A DNA stretch of 6,959 nt from Coriobacteriia bacterium (GTDB lineage: Bacteria > Actinomycetota > Coriobacteriia > Anaerosomatales > JAENZW01), in the NCBI GenBank assembly GCA_029858605.1, contig JAOUET010000100.1, forward strand, positions 1 to 6,959, read 5' to 3'. This document shows, piece after piece, positions 1 to 6,209 of the stretch. The translations under genes and the position numbers were made by a program. The stretch's first letter is position 1, and each line of letters opens with the position of its first letter. The notes beneath the pieces were generated by a model that worked only from the letters and a program-made list of their open reading frames with translations, was not told where the DNA came from and did no database searches.

Positions 1-306
1 GTCGTGTTCCCCGACGCCGACGTGAAGGTCTTCCTGACGGCTTCCGCCGAGGAGAGAGCGCGCCGGAGGCATGACGAGCGGCAGGCCAGAGGCGAGTCCG
101 TCGAGGCCGCAGAGGTGCATGCGGACATGGTCGCGCGCGATGCGGCCGACTCCACGCGCGCGACGGCGCCGCTGCAGGCCGCTGACGACGCGACGCGCAT
201 CGACACGACCGGGATGTCGATTCTCGAGGTCGTCGGCATACTGGCGGCGCTAGTGACAGCAACAACCGGCGTCCCCGAGCTCACCCGAGATGGGGAAATG
301 TCGTGA
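1..306 (+). CDS. cmk: Cytidylate kinase, C-terminal 101 residues (5' end outside window)
   Basis: Cytosolic kinase that phosphorylates CMP and dCMP to the diphosphates using ATP, in pyrimidine salvage and CTP/dCTP supply. Only the C-terminal part is here; the frame is already open at base 1, so the start and the N-terminal P-loop lie upstream. Visible are the strand FPDADVKVFLTAS (window residues 3-15), the arginine-rich LID segment ERARRRHDERQARG (18-31), and the CMP-binding stretch RDAADSTRATAPL (46-58). In that stretch R46, D50 and R53 have the same spacing as E. coli Cmk R181, D185 and R188. IDTTGMSI (67-74) is the typical closing strand and turn. The roughly 20-residue tail after the last helix is longer than usual and looks unconserved. 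The TGA stop overlaps the GTG start of plsC, so translation of the two is probably coupled. Identification is firm despite truncation. Confidence 0.95.
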   Translation, partial: VVFPDADVKVFLTASAEERARRRHDERQARGESVEAAEVHADMVARDAADSTRATAPLQAADDATRIDTTGMSILEVVGILAALVTATTGVPELTRDGEMS

Positions 307-950
307 CGGGTCCGGCGTCGCCTTCGTATCGATGGACTCTCGCGCGCTTCCTGCGGGTGACCGTGGCAAAGCTTCTAGTGCTCCTTTTCCGCGTTCGCGC
401 GATAGGTCTCGAGAACTTGCCCGACGGCGGGGCGATCCTTGCCGGCAACCACCAGTCGTACGCCGATCCCGTTCTTCTGTGGTGTAAGACGCCGAGGCCC
501 GCGCACTTCATGGCCAAGGCGGAGCTCTGGGAAGTGCCGATCGTCGGGTGGGTCGTGGCACGCGTTTGGGCGTTTCCCGTCCGACGCGGCGCGGCCGATC
601 GGGAAGCGATCAGGACCGCGGTCGAACTCGTTCAAGAAGGCGAGTTGGTCGGGGTGTTTCCCGAAGGAACCCGGCACCAGGCCGAGGGTCTTGGCGAAGC
701 GCACGGTGGCGCCGCATTCGTGGCAATGCGAAGCGGGGCGCCCATCGTTCCCGTCGGCATTGCGGGAACAGACCGCATCATGCCCGAAGGCAAACGATTC
801 ATACGCTTTCCAAGGGTTACGATGTCCTTCGGTGCCCCGCTGTACCCGAGTCACTACGATCATCTGGGGCGCAAGGACCGCGTGACAATGATGACCGGCG
901 AGATCATGCGCCGAATAGCCGCACAGATCGAGACAGCCAAGGAGGCCTGA
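303..950 (+). CDS. plsC: 1-acyl-sn-glycerol-3-phosphate acyltransferase (PlsC family)
   Basis: Membrane-associated acyltransferase that puts the second acyl chain on lysophosphatidic acid to form phosphatidic acid. The 215-residue length is normal for a compact PlsC. All four family blocks are visible: block I NHQSYADP (49-56) with the HX4D catalytic pair H50 and D55; block II FPVRRG (91-96); block III FPEGTR (119-124), which binds the glycerophosphate; and block IV APIVPVGI (146-153). A basic, hydrophobic stretch at about 15-32 could dock the protein on the membrane. The GTG start at 303 overlaps the cmk stop (GTGA). A purine-rich GGGGAAA at 292-298 is a modest ribosome-binding site, and the nearby ATG at 298 is out of frame. 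The next gene starts 4 bases after the stop. PlsC-family proteins can also acylate other lysolipids, but plsY and gpsA in the same cluster support the phosphatidic acid role. Confidence 0.93.
   Translation: MTGPASPSYRWTLARFLRVTVAKLLVLLFRVRAIGLENLPDGGAILAGNHQSYADPVLLWCKTPRPAHFMAKAELWEVPIVGWVVARVWAFPVRRGAADREAIRTAVELVQEGELVGVFPEGTRHQAEGLGEAHGGAAFVAMRSGAPIVPVGIAGTDRIMPEGKRFIRFPRVTMSFGAPLYPSHYDHLGRKDRVTMMTGEIMRRIAAQIETAKEA
939..945 (+). promoter_or_regulatory. Strong ribosome-binding site of ispH
   Basis: AAGGAGG lies inside the last codons of plsC, 9 bases before the ispH ATG at 955. It is a near-perfect Shine-Dalgarno sequence and fixes the ispH start. Confidence 0.85.
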
Positions 951-954
951 GCAG

Positions 955-1788
955 ATGCGTGTCGAGGTGGCGACACATGCGGGAGTGTGCTACGGCGTCG
1001 AACGGGCGTTGCGCCTCGCCGGGGAATCGGCCGAGAGCGGCGATCGCGTGCGCACGCTAGGGCCTCTGATCCACAACCCGCAGGCCGTCGCCGCCCTCAA
1101 GGAAATGGGCATCGAGGTCGCCGGCTGTCTCGACGAGGTCGGCGACGGCACGCTTATCATCCGCTCGCATGGGGTCGACCCCGCGATCATCGCGCAAGCG
1201 CAGGAGAAAGGGCTCGACGTCGTGGACGCGACGTGCCCATTCGTCTCCGCCGCGCACACTTGCGCGCGCGACTTGAACGAGAAGGGCTACGCCGTTGTGA
1301 TCGTCGGCGAGGAGGATCACCCGGAAGTGGAGGGTATCCAGGCTCACGCAGGGGGTAGCGCGCTCATCGTCCAGTCCGCCGAAGACTTGCCCGAGCGTCT
1401 TCCCGCGCGCAACGTCGGCGTCGTGGTGCAAACCACCCAGTCTCTTGCCAGGCTCGAGGAAGTCGTGGCGGCGCTGCTCCCGCGCGTCGCGGAACTGAGG
1501 GTCTGCAACACCATCTGTTCGGCCACGGCGAAGCGACAGCTCTCGGCCGAAGAACTCGCGCGCACCGTGGACGTCATGATAGTCGTCGGCGGGCACAACT
1601 CCGGCAACACGACCCGCCTGGCGGAGATCTGCGCGAGCGTGAACCCTCGTACGTACCACGTGGAGACCGCCGACGAGCTGGACCCGGCCTGGTTCGAGGG
1701 TGCCGAGTCGGTGGGCGTAACCGCCGGTGCCTCTACTCCCGGCGTGCAAATGCAGAATGTCATCGCCGCCATCGAGGCGTTGGACTAG
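955..1788 (+). CDS. ispH: 4-hydroxy-3-methylbut-2-enyl diphosphate reductase (IspH/LytB)
   Basis: Iron-sulfur enzyme of the MEP pathway that reductively dehydrates HMBPP to isopentenyl and dimethylallyl diphosphate. The 277-residue length fits a stand-alone bacterial IspH, without the S1 ribosomal-protein extension seen in many clostridia. The three cluster cysteines are C12 (GVCYGVERA), C94 (DATCPFV) and C188 (NTICSAT). Substrate-site residues are present: H40 (GPLIHN), H72 (RSHG), H122 and E124 (DHPEVEG), T161 (QTTQS), S216 and N218 (NSGNTTRL) and S260 (GASTP). The position matching E. coli S226 is a glycine (G217), which I take as ordinary family variation. The ATG start at 955 has a strong AAGGAGG. 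The gene lies 4 bases after plsC and 4 bases before the next start. The cluster is oxygen-sensitive and needs an electron donor that is not encoded here. Confidence 0.97.
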   Translation: MRVEVATHAGVCYGVERALRLAGESAESGDRVRTLGPLIHNPQAVAALKEMGIEVAGCLDEVGDGTLIIRSHGVDPAIIAQAQEKGLDVVDATCPFVSAAHTCARDLNEKGYAVVIVGEEDHPEVEGIQAHAGGSALIVQSAEDLPERLPARNVGVVVQTTQSLARLEEVVAALLPRVAELRVCNTICSATAKRQLSAEELARTVDVMIVVGGHNSGNTTRLAEICASVNPRTYHVETADELDPAWFEGAESVGVTAGASTPGVQMQNVIAAIEALD

Positions 1789-1792
1789 CGCC

Positions 1793-3130
1793 ATGCCTTC
1801 GGCACCAGATTCGTCCGGCGGGGGACTGGTGGCCGAGGTGGCTCCCGGCTCCCCGGCCGAGCGCGCGGGTCTGGCCGTCGGGGACCGCGTCTTGAGCGTC
1901 GCCGGCGAGGAGCTCCGCGACGTCATCGACTGGATGTGGGCGGCCGGCGAGCCCACCGTCTCGGTGCAAGTCATCCGCGCCGACGGTACCCGAGCATCGG
2001 TCTTGCTCGAGCGTGCGGCGGACGAGGCATGGGGCTTCGATTTCTCCGAGGCCCTCTTCGACGGCGTGCGCACGTGCGCGAACCGCTGCGAGTTCTGCTT
2101 CGTAGCACAGCTCCCGCCGGGACTCCGGCGCTCGCTCTACGTTCGCGACGACGACTTTCGGCTGTCCTTTCTTTCCGGCAACTTCATCACGCTTACCAAT
2201 CTTGCGGACGCAGACGTGCAACGCATCTTGGATCAGGCGCTCTCACCGCTATACGTGTCGCTTCACGTAGTCGACCCCGCATTGCGCGCAAGGCTGCTGT
2301 GCCCTGCCGAAGACCGGGCCCTCGAGCGCTTTGACCAGCTGCTGGAGGGTGGCGTCGACCTTCACGTGCAGATCGTCCTGGTTCCTGGAGCCAACGACGG
2401 CGACGCCCTCGACGAGACGCTCACGTGGCTCGCCGAACGTGAGGGTGTGACCTCCGTGGGCGTCGTGCCGCTCGGATACACGAAATACCAGGACAGATAC
2501 ACGCACAGCTACGCCAACGCCCTGGACGCCGCGAAGGTCATCCAGCAGGTCCAGCGATGGCAGTTCGCTATGCGCGAGCGCGACGGCGTGACTTGGGTCC
2601 ACCTCGCCGACGAGTTCTACCTGAACGCGGGCGCGCCCTTGCCGTCGACGGACTTCTATGACGGCTTTCCGCAATACGAGAACGGCATCGGGCTCGTGCG
2701 CTCCTTCGTCGACGAGGTCACGCAGGCGCGCGTCGCGATCGAGAACGCCCTCCTCGGCCTGCCCCCAGAAGAGGAGTCCGTGACGGTCGTGACGGGCATC
2801 ATGGCGGTCACGACACTGGCTGGCGCCATGAACGCCTGCGAAGCGGCCGGACGCGTTCGGCTGCTCGGCGTCCCAAACTCCTTCTTCGCCGGAAACGTGT
2901 CCGTGACGGGATTGCTGACCGGGCGCGACATAGCCGAAGCGATCGCGTCAGACGCACACCCGGGAATCTACGTTCTTCCGGACGTGATCTTCAACGCCGA
3001 AGGGAAGACACTCGACGAGCTCGACCTCGACGCGCTGCGCGAGTTCACGGGTGCCGACATTCGCGTGGTATCCTCAGACGCTGCGGGGCTGGTCGATGCG
3101 TTCACAGGCGCACAGCCGACGCATCGCTGA
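1793..3130 (+). CDS. PDZ / radical-SAM-like DUF512 family protein, function unknown
   Basis: A 445-residue protein of the DUF512 family, often annotated as a NifB/MoaA-like Fe-S oxidoreductase. The N-terminus (about 9-75) is a PDZ-like domain with VAPGSPAERAGLAVGDRVLSV. A cysteine motif CANRCEFCF follows, with C95, C99 and C102 in the CX3CX2C spacing of radical SAM 4Fe-4S sites. The family signatures DDDFRLSFLSGNFITLTNL (119-137), SLHVVDP (156-162) and QIVLVPGANDG (193-203) mark the barrel. The C-terminal DUF512 part carries ADEFYLNAG (272-280), GFPQYENGIGLVR (291-303) and GNVSVTGLLTGRDI (367-380). No signal peptide or membrane segment is apparent, so it is probably cytosolic. The ATG at 1793 lies 4 bases after ispH without a good ribosome site; a GTG at 1829 (codon 13, before AEVAPGS) preceded by GGCGGGGG is a reasonable alternative. 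The neighbour der is typical for the family in anaerobes. The reaction and substrate are unknown. Confidence 0.9.
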   Translation: MPSAPDSSGGGLVAEVAPGSPAERAGLAVGDRVLSVAGEELRDVIDWMWAAGEPTVSVQVIRADGTRASVLLERAADEAWGFDFSEALFDGVRTCANRCEFCFVAQLPPGLRRSLYVRDDDFRLSFLSGNFITLTNLADADVQRILDQALSPLYVSLHVVDPALRARLLCPAEDRALERFDQLLEGGVDLHVQIVLVPGANDGDALDETLTWLAEREGVTSVGVVPLGYTKYQDRYTHSYANALDAAKVIQQVQRWQFAMRERDGVTWVHLADEFYLNAGAPLPSTDFYDGFPQYENGIGLVRSFVDEVTQARVAIENALLGLPPEEESVTVVTGIMAVTTLAGAMNACEAAGRVRLLGVPNSFFAGNVSVTGLLTGRDIAEAIASDAHPGIYVLPDVIFNAEGKTLDELDLDALREFTGADIRVVSSDAAGLVDAFTGAQPTHR

Positions 3131-3136
3131 CCGGAC

Positions 3137-3142
3137 AGGGGA
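3137..3142 (+). promoter_or_regulatory. Ribosome-binding site of der
   Basis: AGGGGA in the 17-base gap after the DUF512-type gene, 5 bases before the ATG at 3148. It supports that start, which also gives the usual Der N-terminus with the P-loop about 10 residues in. Confidence 0.65.
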
Positions 3143-3147
3143 CCGAA

Positions 3148-4455
3148 ATGCCACTTCCCATCGTGGCTGTCGTCGGGCGGCCGAACGTGGGCAAGTCAAC
3201 GCTCGTCAACCGCATCGCGCAGACCGCCGACGCAATCGTGCACGAAGCCAGAGGCGTGACCCGCGACCGTTCGTACCACCGTGCCGATTGGAACGGCCGG
3301 GACTTCATGCTGATCGACACCGGCGGTATCGAACCGGCTAAGAACGGTCCCTTCGCAGCCTCCGTGACCACTCAGGCACTGATGGCTACCGAGGAGGCCG
3401 ACATCATCGTCATGCTCGTGGACGGCCAGGCCGGAATCGCGCCCGACGACCAAGAAGTCGCGAAGCTCCTGAAGCGCTCCAAGAAGCCGGTGTTCCTTCT
3501 GGTGAACAAGGTCGACGATCCCGCGCGCGAGGAGGCCGTCCATGATTTCTGGCCTCTTGGCCTTGGCGAACCGTTGGCGGTGTCTGCACTACACGGTCAC
3601 AACACCGGCGACATCCTGGACGCAGTCGTCGCGAAGCTCCCGGAAGAGACGCCCGTCGAAGAGACAGAGGCGGTCGGAGTAGCGATCATAGGCCGTCCCA
3701 ACTCCGGCAAGTCGTCGTTGCTGAACCGTCTAGCAGGCGTTGAGCGCGCAATCGTCAGCGACGTGCCGGGAACCACACGGGACGCGCTTGACGTTCTCGT
3801 GGAGCGAGACGAACAAGCCTATCGGTTCGTGGACACTGCCGGAATCCGCAGGAAATCCCAGATCGATGAGGATGTCGAGTACTACGGATTCGTGCGCGCC
3901 ATGCGCGCGATCGACCATGCGGACATCGCGTTGCTCGTCATCGACACGGCGATCGGCGTGACGGACGGTGATCAGCGCATAGCCCGCTTCACTCACGAGC
4001 GAGGATCCGGCCTCATCGTCCTCCTCAACAAGTGGGACCTCGTCGATTCGGACGAGATGCGCGAGGACATCGAGTACCAGCTGCAGAGCCGCCTCGGTTT
4101 CGTCGGCTACGCTCCGGTCCTGAGGATAAGCGCGCTTACCGGTGCCAAGGTCCACCGCATCTTCGACGCACTCGAGGTGGTCTACGGGAACCACAGGCGG
4201 CACGTCACTACGAGCGCGCTCAACCGACTGCTGACGGACATGCGCGAGTTCGGACACACCATCAGCAAGCAGGGCAAAGTCCTTCGGCTACAGTATGTGA
4301 CCCAGACTCGCACCGAACCGCCGGGGTTCACGTTCTTCGCGAACCATCCCAGACTCGTGGACGACAGCTACCGGCGCTACATCGAGAACCGTATGCGCGA
4401 AGCGTTCGACTTCACGGGAACACCTGTATTCTTGAAGTTCCGGAACAAGGATTGA
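3148..4455 (+). CDS. der: Ribosome biogenesis GTPase Der (EngA)
   Basis: Essential GTPase with two tandem G domains, which binds the 50S subunit and promotes its late assembly. The 435-residue length is typical. G domain 1 has P-loop GRPNVGKST (10-18), switch I threonine T38 in GVTRDR, DTGG (57-60), NKVD (120-123) and SAL (146-148). An acidic linker (PEETPVEETEA, about 165-175) leads to G domain 2, with P-loop GRPNSGKSS (182-190), PGTTRD (207-212), DTAG (229-232), NKWD (294-297) and SAL (328-330). The KH-like RNA-binding domain covers about 352-435 and ends with the family pattern YIENRMREAFDFTGTPVFLKFRNK (411-434). Every GTP-binding motif is intact in both domains. The gene lies between the DUF512-type gene and plsY, an order also known from clostridia, while der near cmk-plsC is known from actinobacteria. 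Confidence 0.98.
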   Translation: MPLPIVAVVGRPNVGKSTLVNRIAQTADAIVHEARGVTRDRSYHRADWNGRDFMLIDTGGIEPAKNGPFAASVTTQALMATEEADIIVMLVDGQAGIAPDDQEVAKLLKRSKKPVFLLVNKVDDPAREEAVHDFWPLGLGEPLAVSALHGHNTGDILDAVVAKLPEETPVEETEAVGVAIIGRPNSGKSSLLNRLAGVERAIVSDVPGTTRDALDVLVERDEQAYRFVDTAGIRRKSQIDEDVEYYGFVRAMRAIDHADIALLVIDTAIGVTDGDQRIARFTHERGSGLIVLLNKWDLVDSDEMREDIEYQLQSRLGFVGYAPVLRISALTGAKVHRIFDALEVVYGNHRRHVTTSALNRLLTDMREFGHTISKQGKVLRLQYVTQTRTEPPGFTFFANHPRLVDDSYRRYIENRMREAFDFTGTPVFLKFRNKD

Positions 4456-4466
4456 CGGGGGCAGAT

Positions 4467-4471
4467 GGAGG
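4467..4471 (+). promoter_or_regulatory. Ribosome-binding site of plsY, unusually far from the ATG
   Basis: GGAGG in the 30-base der-plsY gap is the only strong Shine-Dalgarno match before plsY. It lies 14 bases from the ATG at 4486, longer than the usual 5-10. An in-frame CTG at 4480, two codons upstream, sits at an ideal 8-base spacing and could be the real start, adding two residues. An in-frame TGA at 4474-4476 rules out anything further upstream. Confidence 0.5.
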
Positions 4472-4485
4472 ACTGACGTCTGCGC

Positions 4486-5172
4486 ATGGATATCGTCGTC
4501 GGCATGTGGCTGTGGCTCCTCGCAGCGTATTTCCTCGGGGCAATCCCGTTCGCGCTACTCGTCGGAAAGTGGCTCTACGGCACCGACGTGAGGGATTACG
4601 GTTCGGGCAACCTCGGGGCCACCAACGTCTACCGCGTGCTCGGTTGGGGCGCCGGTATGATCGTGTTCGCGCTCGATGTGGGGAAGGGCGCCCTCGCGGT
4701 CTGGATAGCGTCGCTCCTGCATCCGCAAAGCATGGGACCCGAAGTGCACGATTGGGTCCTCATCGGAGCTGCGCTGGCCGCGGTCGTGGGGCACTCGTAC
4801 TCGCCCTACATACGATTCCGCGGCGGCAAGAGCGTAGCGACCGCGGCAGGTGCACTGCTCTTCATCACGCCCCTCGCATGGCCCATCCTGTTCGGCACGT
4901 TCATCGTTGTCGTGGCCGCGAGTCGTATGGTCTCGCTCGGCTCGATCGTCATAGCGGTGGAGTTTCCGCTGCTCACGCTTTGGCTTTACGGCGACAGTAC
5001 CGCAATCGTCACGATGTCGTTCGTCACGTCGGCGCTCGTTCTGTGGCGGCACCACCGCAACATGCGGCGCATCGTGCGCGGCGAAGAAGCTAAGATAGGC
5101 CTCAGAGGCCGAACGGCGGGGCCTTCAAGGAATCCCGCAGAAGGTAGAGATGACGAGGGAGGGGCATCCTGA
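4486..5172 (+). CDS. plsY: Acyl-phosphate:glycerol-3-phosphate acyltransferase PlsY
   Basis: Integral membrane enzyme that transfers an acyl chain from acyl-phosphate to sn-glycerol-3-phosphate, giving lysophosphatidic acid. The three PlsY motifs are clear: motif 1 GSGNLGATNVYRVLG (39-53), motif 2 GHSYSPYIRFRGGKSVAT (102-119), and motif 3 HRNMRRIVRGEEAKIG (190-205). Hydrophobic segments lie at about 6-26, 54-77, 90-104, 120-147 and 150-187, as expected for the multi-pass fold. The 228-residue length is slightly long because of a hydrophilic C-terminal tail (about 206-228, rich in G, R, E and D). The coding sequence of that tail also holds the gpsA ribosome-binding site, and the stop lies one base before the gpsA ATG. 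The donor acyl-phosphate needs PlsX, which is not in the window. PlsC upstream uses the product and GpsA downstream makes the acceptor. The ATG at 4486 is the best simple start; ATG 4504 (codon 7) or CTG 4480 are possible. Confidence 0.95.
   Translation: MDIVVGMWLWLLAAYFLGAIPFALLVGKWLYGTDVRDYGSGNLGATNVYRVLGWGAGMIVFALDVGKGALAVWIASLLHPQSMGPEVHDWVLIGAALAAVVGHSYSPYIRFRGGKSVATAAGALLFITPLAWPILFGTFIVVVAASRMVSLGSIVIAVEFPLLTLWLYGDSTAIVTMSFVTSALVLWRHHRNMRRIVRGEEAKIGLRGRTAGPSRNPAEGRDDEGGAS
5155..5164 (+). promoter_or_regulatory. Ribosome-binding site that decides the gpsA start
   Basis: The purine block GAGGGAGGGG lies within the end of plsY, 9 bases before the ATG at 5174, and supports that start. A competing in-frame ATG at 5150 has its own weaker AGAAGG at 5139-5144 and would add eight residues. 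Confidence 0.7.
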
Positions 5173-5173
5173 C

Positions 5174-6190
5174 ATGCGTGTCGCGGTAATCGGCGCGGGC
5201 TCGTGGGGCACCGCAGTGTCATGGTTGCTCGGGGGTAAAGGGCTCGACATCTCGCTTTGGGCCCGGGAGACGGAGATCGCCGCGGGAATCTCGGAGACGC
5301 GCAGCAACCCGCTCTACCTTCGGGACGTGGTACTCCCCGACAACGTCGAGGCATCCTCGGACATCGAGGTTGCCCTCTCCGGGGCCGAGGCGGTCGTGAT
5401 GGTCACGCCCAGCGTCGGCGTGCGTTCCACGGCCGAAGCCATGCGCCCGCACCTCTCTTCGACCACACCGGTCGTCGTGCTCTCCAAGGGTGTCGAGAAC
5501 GGGACGCTGATGCTCATGACGGAGGTTCTCGAGGACGTCTTGGGAGCCAGAGAGCGCCTGGCCGGCCTTTCCGGGCCGAACCACGCCGAGGAGGTCAGCA
5601 AGGGGATACCTTCGGCTACGGTCATCGCTGCCCACGAAGAGAGCGTCGCCCAGCTTTTCCAGGACATCTTCATGGCCCCGACGTTTCGCGTCTACACGAA
5701 CCCCGATGTCGTGGGTGTGGAGCTCTGCGGCGCCTCGAAGAACGTGATCGCAGTCGCGGCGGGTATGTCGGACGGTATGGGATACGGCGACAACACGAAG
5801 GCGACTCTCATGACGCGCGGTCTTGCCGAGATGGCTCGCCTCGGCCGAAGGCGTGGCGCGAACCCGCTGACCTACATGGGACTGGCCGGAGTCGGCGACC
5901 TGATCGCGACCTGCACGTCCCGTCACAGCCGTAACCGCGGTCTGGGCGAGCATGTCGCCAAGGGCGGGACCGTGGCTTCGTTCGAATCCGAGACGAAGAT
6001 GGTGGCCGAAGGTGCCTTGAGCTGTATCTCGGTCGGCGAGCTGGGGAAACGCGAAGGTGTCGAGCTGCCGATCACGAGGCAGGTACGCTCCATACTGCAC
6101 GAAGGCGGCTCGCTTGCCGACGCTCCCGAGGCGTTGATGGGGCGTGCAGCCCAAGACGAGTTCCACGGAATGGGCCTGGTCGACATCTAG
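5174..6190 (+). CDS. gpsA: Glycerol-3-phosphate dehydrogenase [NAD(P)+] (GpsA)
   Basis: Cytosolic dehydrogenase that reduces dihydroxyacetone phosphate to sn-glycerol-3-phosphate, the backbone for PlsY. The 338 residues match the family length. The N-terminal Rossmann fold begins directly with GAGSWGTA (7-14); NPLYLRDVVLPDNV (45-58) and the SKGVENG segment (104-110) follow. The middle has LSGPNHAEEV (132-141), the GpsA version of the SGP motif. The C-terminal helical domain has the presumed catalytic lysine K189 in GASKNVIAVAAG, then GYGDNTKATLMTRGLAEM (203-220), GVGDLIATCTS (239-249) and SRNR (252-255). Starting at 5174 puts the Rossmann strand at residue 2, as in most homologues; the alternative ATG at 5150 would add eight residues. 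The start lies one base after the plsY stop, so the two are probably translationally coupled. Both genes serve the same pathway in consecutive steps. Confidence 0.97.
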   Translation: MRVAVIGAGSWGTAVSWLLGGKGLDISLWARETEIAAGISETRSNPLYLRDVVLPDNVEASSDIEVALSGAEAVVMVTPSVGVRSTAEAMRPHLSSTTPVVVLSKGVENGTLMLMTEVLEDVLGARERLAGLSGPNHAEEVSKGIPSATVIAAHEESVAQLFQDIFMAPTFRVYTNPDVVGVELCGASKNVIAVAAGMSDGMGYGDNTKATLMTRGLAEMARLGRRRGANPLTYMGLAGVGDLIATCTSRHSRNRGLGEHVAKGGTVASFESETKMVAEGALSCISVGELGKREGVELPITRQVRSILHEGGSLADAPEALMGRAAQDEFHGMGLVDI

Positions 6191-6198
6191 GGCTGACG

Positions 6199-6204
6199 AA
6201 AGGG
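6199..6204 (+). promoter_or_regulatory. Ribosome-binding site of rpe
   Basis: AAAGGG in the 19-base gap after gpsA, 5 bases before the ATG at 6210. It supports that ATG over the in-frame ATG at 6144, which lies inside gpsA and would add 22 residues with no resemblance to the family. Confidence 0.65.
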
Positions 6205-6209
6205 TATCC

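Noticed and set aside
1057..2073. A 338-residue open frame on the minus strand across ispH and the start of the DUF512-type gene.
   Set aside because: It lies opposite two well-supported genes, shows no recognisable domain and has arginine- and alanine-rich composition typical of shadow frames in high-GC DNA.
3131..3147. The DUF512/der gap as a possible internal promoter or terminator.
   Set aside because: Only 17 bases are present, holding just a ribosome-binding site; no hairpin or convincing -10/-35 pair was seen there.
4032..5093. A 353-residue plus-strand open frame in another reading frame over the end of der and most of plsY.
   Set aside because: Both overlapped genes have intact diagnostic motifs in their own frames, while this product is a low-complexity Arg/His/Pro sequence typical of a shifted frame.
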